Shown here: piece after piece, positions 1-8,178 of the stretch
Layout of the letters: every line of letters begins with the position of its first letter
Numbering within the stretch: position 1 is the first letter of the stretch
Assembly (NCBI GenBank): GCA_038120095.1
Contig: JAYOKZ010000051.1
Location: 1 to 17,925 of the forward strand
Length of the DNA: 17,925 nucleotides
Source: UBA2589 sp038120095
GTDB lineage: Bacteria > Gemmatimonadota > Gemmatimonadetes > Longimicrobiales > Gaopeijiaceae
Direction of reading: 5' to 3'
Program-made: the position numbers and the translations under genes
The notes under the pieces: model-generated
What the model saw: only the letters and a program-made list of their open reading frames with translations
The model's database searches: none
What the model was told of the DNA's origin: nothing

Positions 1-73
1 TGACCCGGGTGGGGCTCGAACCCACGACCTACTGATTAAAAGTCAGTTGCTCTGCCAGCTGAGCTACCGGGTC
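1..73 (-). tRNA. tRNA-Lys (anticodon UUU)
   Basis: Read on the minus strand the sequence folds into a complete cloverleaf. It has a 7-bp acceptor stem GACCCGG/CCGGGTC with discriminator A, a D arm GCTC/GAGC, an anticodon stem ACTGA/TCAGT closing the loop CTTTTAA (anticodon TTT), a 5-nt variable region, and a T arm GTGGG/CCCAC with TTCGAGC. Any encoded CCA would lie beyond the left edge and cannot be checked. It decodes AAA and AAG lysine codons. It follows the MaoC-like gene on the same strand after 170 bp and a strong hairpin, so it is probably transcribed separately. Confidence 0.97.
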
Positions 74-156
74 ACCCAGAGTTTAATCCCTCTCGGACAC
101 CGGTTGTAGCCGGATGAAGAACTGCCGCCAGACAGAACCGTCCCTCCCCTCGACCT

Positions 157-182
157 CCCGGCCCTCGATTCGAGGGTCCGGG
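157..182 (-). terminator. Strong hairpin downstream of the acyl-CoA operon, candidate terminator
   Basis: CCCGG and CCCTCG (157-167) pair with CGAGGG and CCGGG (171-182) around a 3-nt loop ATT, giving an 11-bp GC-rich stem with a single bulged base at 177. It lies about 60 nt after the stop of the MaoC-like gene and before the tRNA-Lys gene on the same strand. No U-tract follows on either strand, so a canonical intrinsic terminator is not shown. It could instead be a 3'-end stabilising hairpin. The rest of the 74-243 gap shows no convincing gene. Confidence 0.4.
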
Positions 183-243
183 TCCACCATGATGGCGGCC
201 CGAGGAAGGTACTCTGCGCTCCACTTCGGGCAGCCCGGATGGG

Positions 244-714
244 TCAGTCGTCTCCAAACACGAGGAGCACCAGCCAGGTCGCGACCATCGCCGGATCCGT
301 CTGACCCTCCCGCTCCACGTCGACGTTCAACGTCAACAGGATCCGGCCCGGCGCTTTCTCCCGGACGTCGGACAGATGGAGGTGTCCACGCACGCGGCTT
401 CCCACGGGGATGGGTGACAGGAAGCGGACTCGATCGAGGCCGTAGTTGAAGCCCAGGCGTGCACCGAGAGGATACGCCGTACCCAGAGCATCTCGGAGGA
501 AGTAGGTCAGCAGCGAGAGCGTCCAGAAGCCGAACGCGATGGTCCCACCCAGTCCAGCATCGCGAGCCCGCTTCGGGTCCGTATGCATCCAGTCATCGTC
601 CAGCGTGACTTCGGCGAACGAGTCGATCTGATCCTGGCCGACGGATGTCCATGTCGACGTGAGATGCGAGGTCCCGAAAGCTTCCCGGATCTCTTCCAGA
701 GTTGGGCGGCTCAC
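244..714 (-). CDS. MaoC-like (R)-specific enoyl-CoA hydratase/dehydratase
   Basis: This is a 156-aa single hot-dog-fold protein of the MaoC/hydratase-2 type, which adds water to trans-2-enoyl-CoA thioesters or reverses that reaction in the cytoplasm. The hydratase-2 signature is visible: catalytic Asp39 and His44 in the D-x4-H arrangement (LDDDWMHTDPKRA), followed by GLGGTIAFGFWTLSLL at about 55-70. Most relatives read AHGF there, while this one has AFGF with Phe61 in place of His. The start is GTG at 714, overlapping the stop of the upstream hydrolase as GTGA, so translation is probably coupled. Its position as third gene after an acyl-CoA synthetase and an esterase-like hydrolase suggests action on an acyl-CoA made by that operon. 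The exact substrate is unknown. Confidence 0.88.
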   Translation of the reverse strand: MSRPTLEEIREAFGTSHLTSTWTSVGQDQIDSFAEVTLDDDWMHTDPKRARDAGLGGTIAFGFWTLSLLTYFLRDALGTAYPLGARLGFNYGLDRVRFLSPIPVGSRVRGHLHLSDVREKAPGRILLTLNVDVEREGQTDPAMVATWLVLLVFGDD

Positions 715-1667
715 GGCACCGCCTCCAGCAGGGCTTGCAGTTCATCGGCCGCCCATGTCAACGCGGCACGAGCTTCACCGAAGACCGCCGGCATGGCAGC
801 AAAGCCGTGGATGACGCCCTCCCAGCAACGATACGCGACAGAACACCCCGCCTCCCTGAGGCGCTGCCCGTACGCCTCGCCCTCGTCGCGGAGGACATCG
901 CACTGAGCGGCTACCATGACCACGGGTGCCAGACCCCTGAGGTCATCCCGGCCCAGCGGAGACACCTCGGGGTCGGTTGGATCGGTCCCGAGGGGCAGAT
1001 AGTGGTCGCGAAACCATCCCATGGACGCGCGGGTCAACCAGTAACCCTCCGCGAACATCTCGTAAGACGGGCGATCGAAGGAGCTGAGGTCGGTGACCGG
1101 ATAGATCAGCAGTTGCGCGGCGATCGAGATGCCAGAGTCCCGCCCCCGGGCCGCCACGACGGTCGCGATGTGACCCCCGCAACTGTCGCCACCCACCACG
1201 AGCGGGCCGGACTCCTCCTCCGCCAGCCAGCGAGTGACGACCCAGGCATCGTCGATGGCCGCCGGGTGTGGCGCCTCCGGTGCACGTCGATAGTCGGTCG
1301 AGACGACCCGGAACCCCGATGCGTTGGCGAGGCACCGGCATAACGCGTCGTGCGTGTCCAGATTTCCCAGAACCCATCCACCTCCGTGGAAGTAGGCGAT
1401 GGATCCTGCTCCCTCCACCCAACCCTCGGGTTCGTACACCCGGATACCGACAGATCGCTCCACGTCCTGTGCTGCGTCACCCGCTCCTCCGCACCGCCGG
1501 TCCTGCACCGAGAAGACCGGCTCGACCTCAGAAGAGGCAGCAAGGCGAGCGACCTCTCCCCTCATCTGTCGCGCCTCGGCCGGAGTGAGCGTATGAAGAG
1601 GGGGAAGGTTCAGCTCCGAGACCTTGTCGAGGAGTGACCGGGTTTCCGGTGTGAGAGCGTGCGTCAT
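711..1667 (-). CDS. Alpha/beta hydrolase, HSL (family IV) esterase type
   Basis: This 318-aa protein has every hallmark of the hormone-sensitive-lipase family of carboxylesterases. It has an oxyanion-hole HGGGW at 94-98 and a nucleophile elbow GDSCGG at 160-165 with Ser162. Asp257 lies in the context QCDVLRDEG and His287 in IHGF, completing the catalytic triad. There is no signal peptide, so it is cytoplasmic. It would hydrolyse a short or medium acyl ester, or possibly a lactone. Its ATG at 1667 overlaps the stop of the upstream acyl-CoA synthetase (ATGA), and its own stop overlaps the MaoC-like start (GTGA), so the three are likely co-translated. Ester cleavage followed by CoA activation of the released acid is a reasonable inference, not shown. 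The nucleophile motif has Cys in the usual Ala position. Confidence 0.92.
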   Translation of the reverse strand: MTHALTPETRSLLDKVSELNLPPLHTLTPAEARQMRGEVARLAASSEVEPVFSVQDRRCGGAGDAAQDVERSVGIRVYEPEGWVEGAGSIAYFHGGGWVLGNLDTHDALCRCLANASGFRVVSTDYRRAPEAPHPAAIDDAWVVTRWLAEEESGPLVVGGDSCGGHIATVVAARGRDSGISIAAQLLIYPVTDLSSFDRPSYEMFAEGYWLTRASMGWFRDHYLPLGTDPTDPEVSPLGRDDLRGLAPVVMVAAQCDVLRDEGEAYGQRLREAGCSVAYRCWEGVIHGFAAMPAVFGEARAALTWAADELQALLEAVP

Positions 1668-3313
1668 ATCCGAGTACCGTCCCTGTTTGATCCCTGATCG
1701 GCGACTCGACCGAGTCCCGGCGCGTCCCCGACTGATCGTTGACTGGCATCCCAGGCCCCGGTCACATGGTCGGCGCGCGAGGCCCGAAGATCACCCTTTG
1801 CGATCTTGCCCGACTGAGTGATCGGAAAGTCGGTCACCAACTCGACGTAGCGGGGCACCTTGAAGCGCGCCAGCCGGGCGGCCACGAACGCGTGAATCTC
1901 GGCCTCTGATAACGCTACGCCAGCCACGGGCAGGACATAGGCTTTCACCTCCTCACCCCGCAGTTCGTCGGGCACCGGAATGCACGCTGCAGCCCGGACA
2001 CCCACGTGCTCATTGAGGACGGATTCGACCTCCGCAGCCGAGATATTCTCCCCACCACGCCGGATCATGTCCTTCGTACGTCCCACGAGCGCATAGCCTT
2101 CATCGACCTTCCGGACGATGTCCCCCGTCCGGGCCCAGCCTTGCTGCGTCCACGACTCGGTTGCCGACTCGTCCTCGTGATACCGCAGCATGGTGTCCGG
2201 ACCGCGGACCAGAAGCTCACCGGATGGCGTGTCCGACTGAACCTCGACGGCAACATCCCGACCCGAGACAGGTCGCCCCATGCTTCCCGACCCTACGGTG
2301 TGTTCGTCCTCCGGATGGGCCGCCAGCACGACACCCAGCTCGGTGCTGCCGTACGTTTCCCTCCAGAGACACCCCCAGCGCCGTTCCATCTCTGCGTGGT
2401 GTACGGCCGGGATGCCGGAGCAGTAGACGAGCCGGACATCGTGCCCACGGTCCAGCTCGGGATTCTCCGGCTGCTTGAGCAGGTACAGAGGCATCGTTCC
2501 GATGCAGTAGAAGAATGTTGCACCCGCCCGGGAGACATCGGCCCAGAAGGTGGAGGCCGAGAAGCGCGGCAGGATCACGAGGGGTGCACCTGCCAGCACC
2601 CCCAGGACGAGGTTCCAGGTCGGGTCCATGTAGGACTGTGGCTGCGCGGTGATCAGAACGTCCCGCGACGTCACGCCCGAGAACGACTGAATCGTACGGG
2701 CGAGGCGAAGCCAGTATCCGTGGTGCAGAACGCAGCCCTTCGGGAATCCCGTCGTGCCGGATGTATACTGGATGGCGACCGGGGCCTGAGGATCCGCGTC
2801 TTCCGGGCCGATCGATGCGGTGGAATCGATCTCTGGTCCGAAGCCGTCGTTCAGGGCAGCGCGTGTCCACGGTCCAGGTGCCTCATCCGACCGCTCGAGA
2901 ACGGAGCGGACCCCGGGCACGGACGTTCGTACCGAGTGAACCTGGGCGCGTCGGCCGGCACCGACGACCACGACCGACGCGCCGGAATGGTTCAGGACCC
3001 ACGCCAGATCTCGCGCTCCGAGGCGTGTGTCGATCGGGACGACGACAGCCTCCAGTGCAGCGGCGGCGAACCACGCCACCGGTGCGTCGAGCCCGTTGTC
3101 GAGGAGCAGAGCAATTCGATCCCCCGGCTCGACCCCCCGCCGCCGCAGTGTGCCGGCCATTCTCCGAGCTTCCAGCTCCAGCTCTCGGTAGGTCATGCTC
3201 CTATCGCCGAACCGAAGGGCCTCGGCCACCGGTGACGTGGCGACACGCGCTGCGAGCAGCTGGCCGAGCGTGGACGCCCGGGTGATCGCGTCGGATGACT
3301 CGCTGGATGTCAT
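1664..3313 (-). CDS. ANL-superfamily acyl-CoA synthetase (AMP-binding)
   Basis: An AMP-forming acid:CoA ligase of 549 aa. The core motifs are present in order: P-loop YTSGTTGFPKG at 183-193, YGSTE at 321-325, TGD at 397-399, the hinge region GRTKDMIRRGGENIS at 411-425, and SGKIAK near 501-506 with catalytic Lys503. This arrangement resembles crotonobetaine/carnitine- or medium-chain acyl-CoA synthetases more than acetyl-CoA synthetase, but the substrate cannot be named. The open frame continues upstream to a TTG at 3424. I prefer the ATG at 3313 because family similarity begins just after it and the upstream residues look non-coding. A roughly 35-residue low-complexity C-terminal extension follows the A10 motif. 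It is the first gene of the coupled synthetase-hydrolase-MaoC operon and diverges from an MFS permease. Confidence 0.93.
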   Translation of the reverse strand: MTSSESSDAITRASTLGQLLAARVATSPVAEALRFGDRSMTYRELELEARRMAGTLRRRGVEPGDRIALLLDNGLDAPVAWFAAAALEAVVVPIDTRLGARDLAWVLNHSGASVVVVGAGRRAQVHSVRTSVPGVRSVLERSDEAPGPWTRAALNDGFGPEIDSTASIGPEDADPQAPVAIQYTSGTTGFPKGCVLHHGYWLRLARTIQSFSGVTSRDVLITAQPQSYMDPTWNLVLGVLAGAPLVILPRFSASTFWADVSRAGATFFYCIGTMPLYLLKQPENPELDRGHDVRLVYCSGIPAVHHAEMERRWGCLWRETYGSTELGVVLAAHPEDEHTVGSGSMGRPVSGRDVAVEVQSDTPSGELLVRGPDTMLRYHEDESATESWTQQGWARTGDIVRKVDEGYALVGRTKDMIRRGGENISAAEVESVLNEHVGVRAAACIPVPDELRGEEVKAYVLPVAGVALSEAEIHAFVAARLARFKVPRYVELVTDFPITQSGKIAKGDLRASRADHVTGAWDASQRSVGDAPGLGRVADQGSNRDGTRI

Positions 3314-3432
3314 GAGATTCGGTTTCGCGGCTCGAGACGACTGCCCCGACGGTCGCAGCCCTGCCCCGTGCGGGAAAGGCCGGAGCCGCCCCCAAGTACT
3401 CGACTTCGCGACCCGGACGTCCAACCCCTAGC

Positions 3433-4752
3433 TTGGGCGTGCCGGTCCCCGACACCCGCGCACCCTTGGCTCCACGCTCGCCCGACGTTTCCAGATTCCG
3501 CCGCGCGGCGATCATCGTCGCATTGATGGCCGCAGGCGAGTCGGTCTTTCTCCTGCCTTTCGTCCTCGCGCGCGTGTTCCGACCTACCCTGCTGGACGTG
3601 TTCGGGATCACGAACCTGGAGCTGGGGATCGCGTTCTCTGTCTACGGTCTGGTCGCGATGATCGCCTACTTCGCGGGCGGGCCGATCGCAGACCGTTATT
3701 CAGCCCGGGCCCTGATGGCATCCGCGTTGGCTACGACCGGCCTCGGAGGGGTGGTGCTCGCCGGGATCCCTTCGACGGACGTCATGAACGTGCTCTGGGG
3801 TAGCTGGGGCGCGACGACGATTCTCCTGTTCTGGTCGGCGATGCTGCGGGCTACCCGCGAATGGGGAGGGGTTCGCGCTCAGGGACGGGCGTTCGGTCTT
3901 CTGGACGGTGGGCGTGGTCTTCTGGCCGCGCTGATCGCATCGACGACCGTGCTCGTCTACGCCCGCCTGCTGCCGGTCGCCCCGGACGTGGCGAGCCTCG
4001 AGCAACGAGCGTCGGCGTTCTCAGGGGTCATCTGGGTGTTTACCTGCTTCACCATGCTGATCGCCGTCCTCGTCTACCTCATCGTTCCGGGCAATGACCC
4101 GACCGCGGACACGACAGACCGTCCAAGACTCTCGATGGCGGGGGTTCGGGCGTCGGTCCGAATGCCGACGGTATGGCTCCACGCCGTGATCGTCGTGTGC
4201 GCGTACGTAGGCTACAAGGCGACAGACGATTTCTCGCTTCTGGCCCGAGACGCACTCGGATACGACGACGTCGAGGCCGGAGCGATCGGGACCCTGTCAT
4301 TCTGGATGCGCGCGGTGACGGCGATCGCCGCAGGATACGCGGCAGATCGAATCGATTCGTCCCGCGTCGTACTCTGGGGTTTCGGATTTCTCACCGTCGG
4401 CAGCGGGCTGATCGCGTCCGGCGCACTGCGTCCCGGCGTCGCCTGGATGCTCTTCGCCGCGATCATCACGACCAGCGTGGGCGTCTACGCACTCCGTGGT
4501 GTGTACTTCGCACTGCTCGCTGAAGGCGCCGTGCCCATGGCCTTCACCGGGAGCGCCATCGGAGTCGTGTCCTTTATCGGATTCACACCGGACGTGTTCA
4601 TGGGTCCGCTCATGGGCCTGCTCCTGGACCGCTCCCCCGGGCTGGCGGGACACCAGCACGTCTTCGCTGCCGTCGGTGGGTTCGGGCTGGTCGGATGGAT
4701 GGCGGCGGCGACGTTTCGCCGGCTCCGTCCGAACCCTCCCGAAACGACGTAG
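3433..4752 (+). CDS. Major facilitator superfamily permease
   Basis: A 439-aa, strongly hydrophobic protein with about twelve predicted transmembrane segments. The MFS motif A is visible in the first cytoplasmic loop as GGPIADRYSARALM, and a second-half equivalent AGYAADRIDSSRVV follows. The loop containing ATREWGG...QGRAFGLLDGGRG is typical of a proton-coupled anion or sugar-acid type subfamily, but I cannot assign a substrate. No ATG precedes the first membrane segment. Possible starts are TTG 3433, GTG 3439 and TTG 3466; the ATG at 3526 would delete part of helix 1. The gene diverges from the acyl-CoA synthetase across about 120 bp, so import of that operon's substrate is a possible role. 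That is inference only. Confidence 0.88.
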   Translation: MGVPVPDTRAPLAPRSPDVSRFRRAAIIVALMAAGESVFLLPFVLARVFRPTLLDVFGITNLELGIAFSVYGLVAMIAYFAGGPIADRYSARALMASALATTGLGGVVLAGIPSTDVMNVLWGSWGATTILLFWSAMLRATREWGGVRAQGRAFGLLDGGRGLLAALIASTTVLVYARLLPVAPDVASLEQRASAFSGVIWVFTCFTMLIAVLVYLIVPGNDPTADTTDRPRLSMAGVRASVRMPTVWLHAVIVVCAYVGYKATDDFSLLARDALGYDDVEAGAIGTLSFWMRAVTAIAAGYAADRIDSSRVVLWGFGFLTVGSGLIASGALRPGVAWMLFAAIITTSVGVYALRGVYFALLAEGAVPMAFTGSAIGVVSFIGFTPDVFMGPLMGLLLDRSPGLAGHQHVFAAVGGFGLVGWMAAATFRRLRPNPPETT

Positions 4753-4766
4753 ACCTCGGCAAGCGA

Positions 4767-4812
4767 GTCCGGGCGACCGCGCGCTCAACATCGATTCAGG
4801 CGCCGCCCGGAC
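4767..4812 (+). other. Long-loop inverted repeat after the MFS gene
   Basis: GTCCGGGCG (4767-4775) is perfectly complementary to CGCCCGGAC (4804-4812), separated by 28 nt. It begins 14 nt after the MFS stop codon. The 9-bp stem is stable, but no T-tract follows and the loop is long, so it is recorded as a possible 3'-end structure rather than a terminator. The remainder of the 4753-4959 gap has a TTGTCA box at 4888-4893 without a convincing -10 partner, and no recognisable Fur-type operator. Confidence 0.25.
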
Positions 4813-4959
4813 CGCAGCCGACCCGCGTCGTGAAGCACCCGGTCCCCCTCCGTACAAGCCCGGACTCACGCACCGTAATGAACCGAATTGTCATGTGGAA
4901 CGGCCTTTTCGAACGTCTCGAGTCACAAAATTCGACTCTATCCCTGGATTGTTTCCTTC

Positions 4960-6012
4960 ATGTCCCGGTCCCTCTTCACTCGCGCGACCGTGCTCCTCTG
5001 TGCTGCTGTTTCGACCACTGCGTGCGAGAGCGAGATCACGAACCCCGAAGATCAGTTCATCGAGGGACAGCTCACGATCGATGCATCGTCGGCGGTCAGC
5101 TTCTCCTACTTCACGTTCTCCGATGGCGGCTCCCTGGTATCGGTGACCGATCCCGGTTCGTCCGAAGAGTGGGACATGGCGTTTCGTCGATTTGGGGTAA
5201 AGCTCAACGGCGGGGTGGCAGGGCCGGGCAGCGTATCCGGGGCAAACCTCCAGAACAACGCGACCGCGACCGAGGGTGAAGTCGTGGCGTTTACCCCCGC
5301 GGATGCCGAAGCCGCCTTCACAGCCGTGACCGCGGCCGACATTGCGGGAGCGACGTTCGTTCAGGACGGACTGATCCCCGACGTGACGGGACCGTGGTTC
5401 CGCTTCGATTTTCTCTCGAACAACCTCGTCGCAAATCCGGGAGCGGCATGGAAGGTTCAGGAGGCGGATGGCGGATTCTCCCTGTTCCGGATCTCGGAGC
5501 TGGTGATGGGGGGACAGACGCCGTCGAGCATCACGGTCGAGTACCGCCATCAGGACGCAGGAGGGACGCTGGGGGACGCCGGAACGATCGTGGTCGATCT
5601 CTCCATGGGTCCCGGCTTCGTTGACCTGAGCTCGGGTTCCGTGGTTGCACCCATTGCCTGCGACTGGGACGTCACGCTCACCCCATTCTTTACGATCGAC
5701 TTCAATGATGCCTGCGGCGCGGGAACGTTCCCTCTGGATCCGACGGAGGACTTCAATGCGCTGACCCAGGCGGACAATGCGCCGGAATACGGTGCGTTCC
5801 TGTCTACGATCAGCGGGGCCTTCCCGGGCTCGATCGAGGGTGCAGGAGGTGTCTTCTGGTACAACATCGAGGGCAACCAGCGTCTCTGGCCGACGCACAA
5901 CGTGTTTCTCGTGAAGGTCGACGAGGCCGTCTACAAGGTGCAGATCGTGGATTACTACAGTGCGACGGGTGAATCGGGCTTTCCGACGCTGAGGTTCGAA
6001 CAGATCCAGTGA
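4960..6012 (+). CDS. HmuY-family lipoprotein, apparently two tandem domains
   Basis: A 350-aa exported protein starting at ATG 4960. A basic, hydrophobic signal ends at TTAC with Cys22 as the likely lipidated residue, although Thr at -3 makes it a non-canonical lipobox. The body resembles HmuY, the surface heme-capturing lipoprotein known from Porphyromonas: a YFTFSDG...WDMAFRRFGVKLNGG segment near the N-terminus and a C-terminal VFLVKVDEAVYKVQIVDYY...GFPTLRFEQ segment. It is longer than the roughly 200-aa classical HmuY. The WD-x-F plus strand pattern seems to recur (WDVTLTPFFTIDFNDACGAG near 240-260), which suggests a duplicated domain. Its stop overlaps the start of a TonB-dependent receptor, the usual HmuY-HmuR pairing. 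Heme ligand residues cannot be assigned from sequence alone. An upstream frame extends to 4888 but would bury the signal peptide. Confidence 0.8.
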   Translation: MSRSLFTRATVLLCAAVSTTACESEITNPEDQFIEGQLTIDASSAVSFSYFTFSDGGSLVSVTDPGSSEEWDMAFRRFGVKLNGGVAGPGSVSGANLQNNATATEGEVVAFTPADAEAAFTAVTAADIAGATFVQDGLIPDVTGPWFRFDFLSNNLVANPGAAWKVQEADGGFSLFRISELVMGGQTPSSITVEYRHQDAGGTLGDAGTIVVDLSMGPGFVDLSSGSVVAPIACDWDVTLTPFFTIDFNDACGAGTFPLDPTEDFNALTQADNAPEYGAFLSTISGAFPGSIEGAGGVFWYNIEGNQRLWPTHNVFLVKVDEAVYKVQIVDYYSATGESGFPTLRFEQIQ

Positions 6013-8135
6013 CGATCCGCACTCTGGCCGCTGTCGCGGCCGGATTGTTCCTGGCTGCACCTGCCTCGGCCCAGGAAGGCAGGGTTCTCGACGGGCACTC
6101 CGGAGCGGGGATCCCGTCTGCCGAGATCCTCTGGCGTCCCGGAAACCACGACGCGGAAGCCGTGGCGCGAGTCGAATCGGATGTCATGGGTCGGTTTGCC
6201 CTGCCCGGGGCGTGGCAGCCCCCGGGGTGGATCGAGATCCGATCGCTGGGCCATCGGCCGCTTCGGATTTCCTACGGAGAGGCCGAAGCCCAGCACTGGA
6301 GGTTCGAGCTCGAGGCCGACCCACTGGAGCTCGAAGCCGTTCTGGTCACGGCAGGGGGTCGGCCCCAGCGACGATCCGAGATCGCCATCCCGATCTCGGA
6401 GGTAACAGCCGAGGAGATCCGGATTTCGGGTGCCCCGTCCGCCGACCAGCTTCTCGACGAGATGCCCGGGATTCAGACGACTGCGAAGGCACCTGTCGGC
6501 TCGTCGATCCAGATCCGGGGCATCGGGGATTCCCGCGTCCTTGTCCTCATCGACGGACAACCGGCGAATGGTGCGCTACTCGAGAACCGTGATCTGAGCA
6601 GAGTTTCGCTGTCCGGGGTGGAGCGCGTCGAGGTCGTGAAGGGTCCACTCTCCACGCTGTACGGATCTGACGCCCTCGGGGGCGTGATCAACGTGATCAC
6701 GCAGGCGCCCGAGCGAGGTCTGAAGGCGACGGCACGAGCGCTTTCCGGGTCCGGGGGAAGGCACGAGGGCGACGTGACCGTGTCCGGCGGTGGTCTCGTG
6801 GTCGTGCGCGCGACAGGAGGTTGGCGACAGCAGCAGCAGGTTCCCGGCCTCGATCAGAGCGCCGATGCCTTCTCGCGAGTCTGGGACCTGCGCTCCACAC
6901 TCCGGGCGGGCACGCCCGGACGACTGAGAGCCCGCGCAGACGTCTCGTACGTGCGCGAACGTCAGCGCTGGCCGGTCGGCGGCGGCTTTTCGGGCTTCAA
7001 CGACAACGAGGGTGTGACAGCCTGGAGCGAAGCGACGATCCCGGCCCTGGGGGGCGAGTGGACAAGCCGGGTGCTCGTTCAGGGGTACTCGCACCTCTTT
7101 CGCCGAGCACGGGGAACGGCACCCATCTCGGGGAACGATGACGAGAAGCAGGTCGAAGACCTGTGGGAGACCGCAGTCACGCATTCGCGCTCGTTCGGTG
7201 GCCACCAGCTCGACCTCGGTATCGAGGCATCCCGGCGCGCCATCGAGTCGCCCGACAAGATCCTGCAGGACCGGGCATCGGACGACCAGTTCGAGCTCTT
7301 CGGTCACGATGCGTGGACCTTCGGCAGCACGACCGTGACGGGTGGCGTGCGCGGCACCTTCAACGATCGCTGGGGCAACGCGGCATCTCCCACACTCGGT
7401 GTTACGACAATGCCCCGCTCCTCCCTCCGAATCCGAAGCATGATCGGCCGTGGATTCCGAGCCCCGTCGTTCAAGGAACTGGCCTGGGATTTCGCCAACA
7501 TCGGCGCGGGCTACACCGTCCAGGGCTCCCCCGACCTGGAGCCGGAGAGTTCGTGGAGCCTGACAGCCGGAATTGACTGGGCTCCATCGGCCCGATTTTC
7601 TCTGGGCCTGGAGGTCTACGCAAACCGCATCGCGAACCTCATCGAGACCAGCTTCGTGGGGAACAATCCTTCGGGTCTCCTCATCTTCTCGCCTCGGAAC
7701 CTCTCCAGAGCTCGCACCCGCGGCCTCGAGCTGTCTGCATCCGGCCGGACCCGTTCGTGGGACGGATTGGTCGAATACGCCCTTCTCGATGCCAGCTCAC
7801 TCGACGACCAGCTACCTCTCGACCGCCGCGCAAGGCACTCGGGCCGCCTCCGCCTCGGACGGGCCTTCCCGCTTCTCGAAGGCCTCCGAGCCAGCGTGAC
7901 GACCGTCGTAACCGGCGCGGCCCCGATCGTGACCGTCGACGAATTTGGCCGCCGGGACATACTTGGCGTGCAGGAACGCTTCGTGTCCGTCGACGCGCAG
8001 GGCTCCCTGACACTGCCGGGGGGCCTCGATCTCGTGATGGGCGTGACAAACCTGCTTAATGCCCAGCCCCAAGGCTGGCAGGCCGTAATCGAACGCCAGT
8101 TTCGCCTCGGGCTCGAAGCCCACGACCTCTTCTAG
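6009..8135 (+). CDS. TonB-dependent outer-membrane receptor, heme-receptor-like
   Basis: A 708-aa outer-membrane receptor starting at GTG 6009, whose first bases overlap the HmuY-like stop (GTGA). The signal peptide is cleaved near ASA-Q at 21/22. A CarboxypepD_reg-like beta-sandwich follows (about 22-110), then a LEAVLVTA segment like a TonB box, a plug domain (about 125-225, with IQIRGIGDSRVLVLIDGQP and YGSDALGGVINVIT), and a 22-strand-type barrel ending in a terminal Phe. The barrel contains FRAP at 483-486 and SPDL at 507-510, the spacing of the FRAP/NPxL boxes of heme receptors. The His usually found between those boxes is absent here. With the HmuY-like partner, uptake of heme or a related metal complex is the likely role. 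Another siderophore-like ligand cannot be excluded. Confidence 0.9.
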   Translation: MTIRTLAAVAAGLFLAAPASAQEGRVLDGHSGAGIPSAEILWRPGNHDAEAVARVESDVMGRFALPGAWQPPGWIEIRSLGHRPLRISYGEAEAQHWRFELEADPLELEAVLVTAGGRPQRRSEIAIPISEVTAEEIRISGAPSADQLLDEMPGIQTTAKAPVGSSIQIRGIGDSRVLVLIDGQPANGALLENRDLSRVSLSGVERVEVVKGPLSTLYGSDALGGVINVITQAPERGLKATARALSGSGGRHEGDVTVSGGGLVVVRATGGWRQQQQVPGLDQSADAFSRVWDLRSTLRAGTPGRLRARADVSYVRERQRWPVGGGFSGFNDNEGVTAWSEATIPALGGEWTSRVLVQGYSHLFRRARGTAPISGNDDEKQVEDLWETAVTHSRSFGGHQLDLGIEASRRAIESPDKILQDRASDDQFELFGHDAWTFGSTTVTGGVRGTFNDRWGNAASPTLGVTTMPRSSLRIRSMIGRGFRAPSFKELAWDFANIGAGYTVQGSPDLEPESSWSLTAGIDWAPSARFSLGLEVYANRIANLIETSFVGNNPSGLLIFSPRNLSRARTRGLELSASGRTRSWDGLVEYALLDASSLDDQLPLDRRARHSGRLRLGRAFPLLEGLRASVTTVVTGAAPIVTVDEFGRRDILGVQERFVSVDAQGSLTLPGGLDLVMGVTNLLNAQPQGWQAVIERQFRLGLEAHDLF

Positions 8136-8142
8136 AGTGATC

Positions 8143-8178
8143 GGTCCGGGGCCGAGGGCAGCCCCGCGATACGGGACC
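8143..8178. terminator. Hairpin between convergent genes, possible bidirectional terminator
   Basis: GGTCC (8143-8147) pairs with GGACC (8174-8178), and GGGGC (8148-8152) pairs with GCCCC (8161-8165). The result is a 10-bp stem with an 8-nt loop and an 8-nt bulge on one side. It fills the 42-bp gap between the convergent receptor and peptidase genes and touches the peptidase stop codon. No T-tract accompanies it, so termination is inferred from position only. Confidence 0.3.

Noticed and set aside
72..257. A 61-aa minus-strand frame between the MaoC-like gene and tRNA-Lys
   Set aside because: It ends in the tRNA, contains the hairpin at 157-182, is Gly/Pro/Arg-rich and has no family resemblance.
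2006..3235. A 409-aa plus-strand frame opposite the acyl-CoA synthetase
   Set aside because: The minus strand encodes all ANL motifs in order; this frame shows none of any family.
3314..3424. An N-terminal extension of the acyl-CoA synthetase from TTG 3424
   Set aside because: The 37 added residues are low-complexity and outside the family; ATG 3313 gives a normal N-terminus.
4888..4893. TTGTCA as the -35 of a promoter for the HmuY-like operon
   Set aside because: No plausible -10 element lies 16-19 nt downstream, so I did not list it as a promoter.
4891..6060. A 389-aa minus-strand frame opposite the HmuY-like gene
   Set aside because: It is Arg/Gly/His-rich with no motif. The plus-strand gene has a signal peptide, family-like segments and coupling to the receptor.
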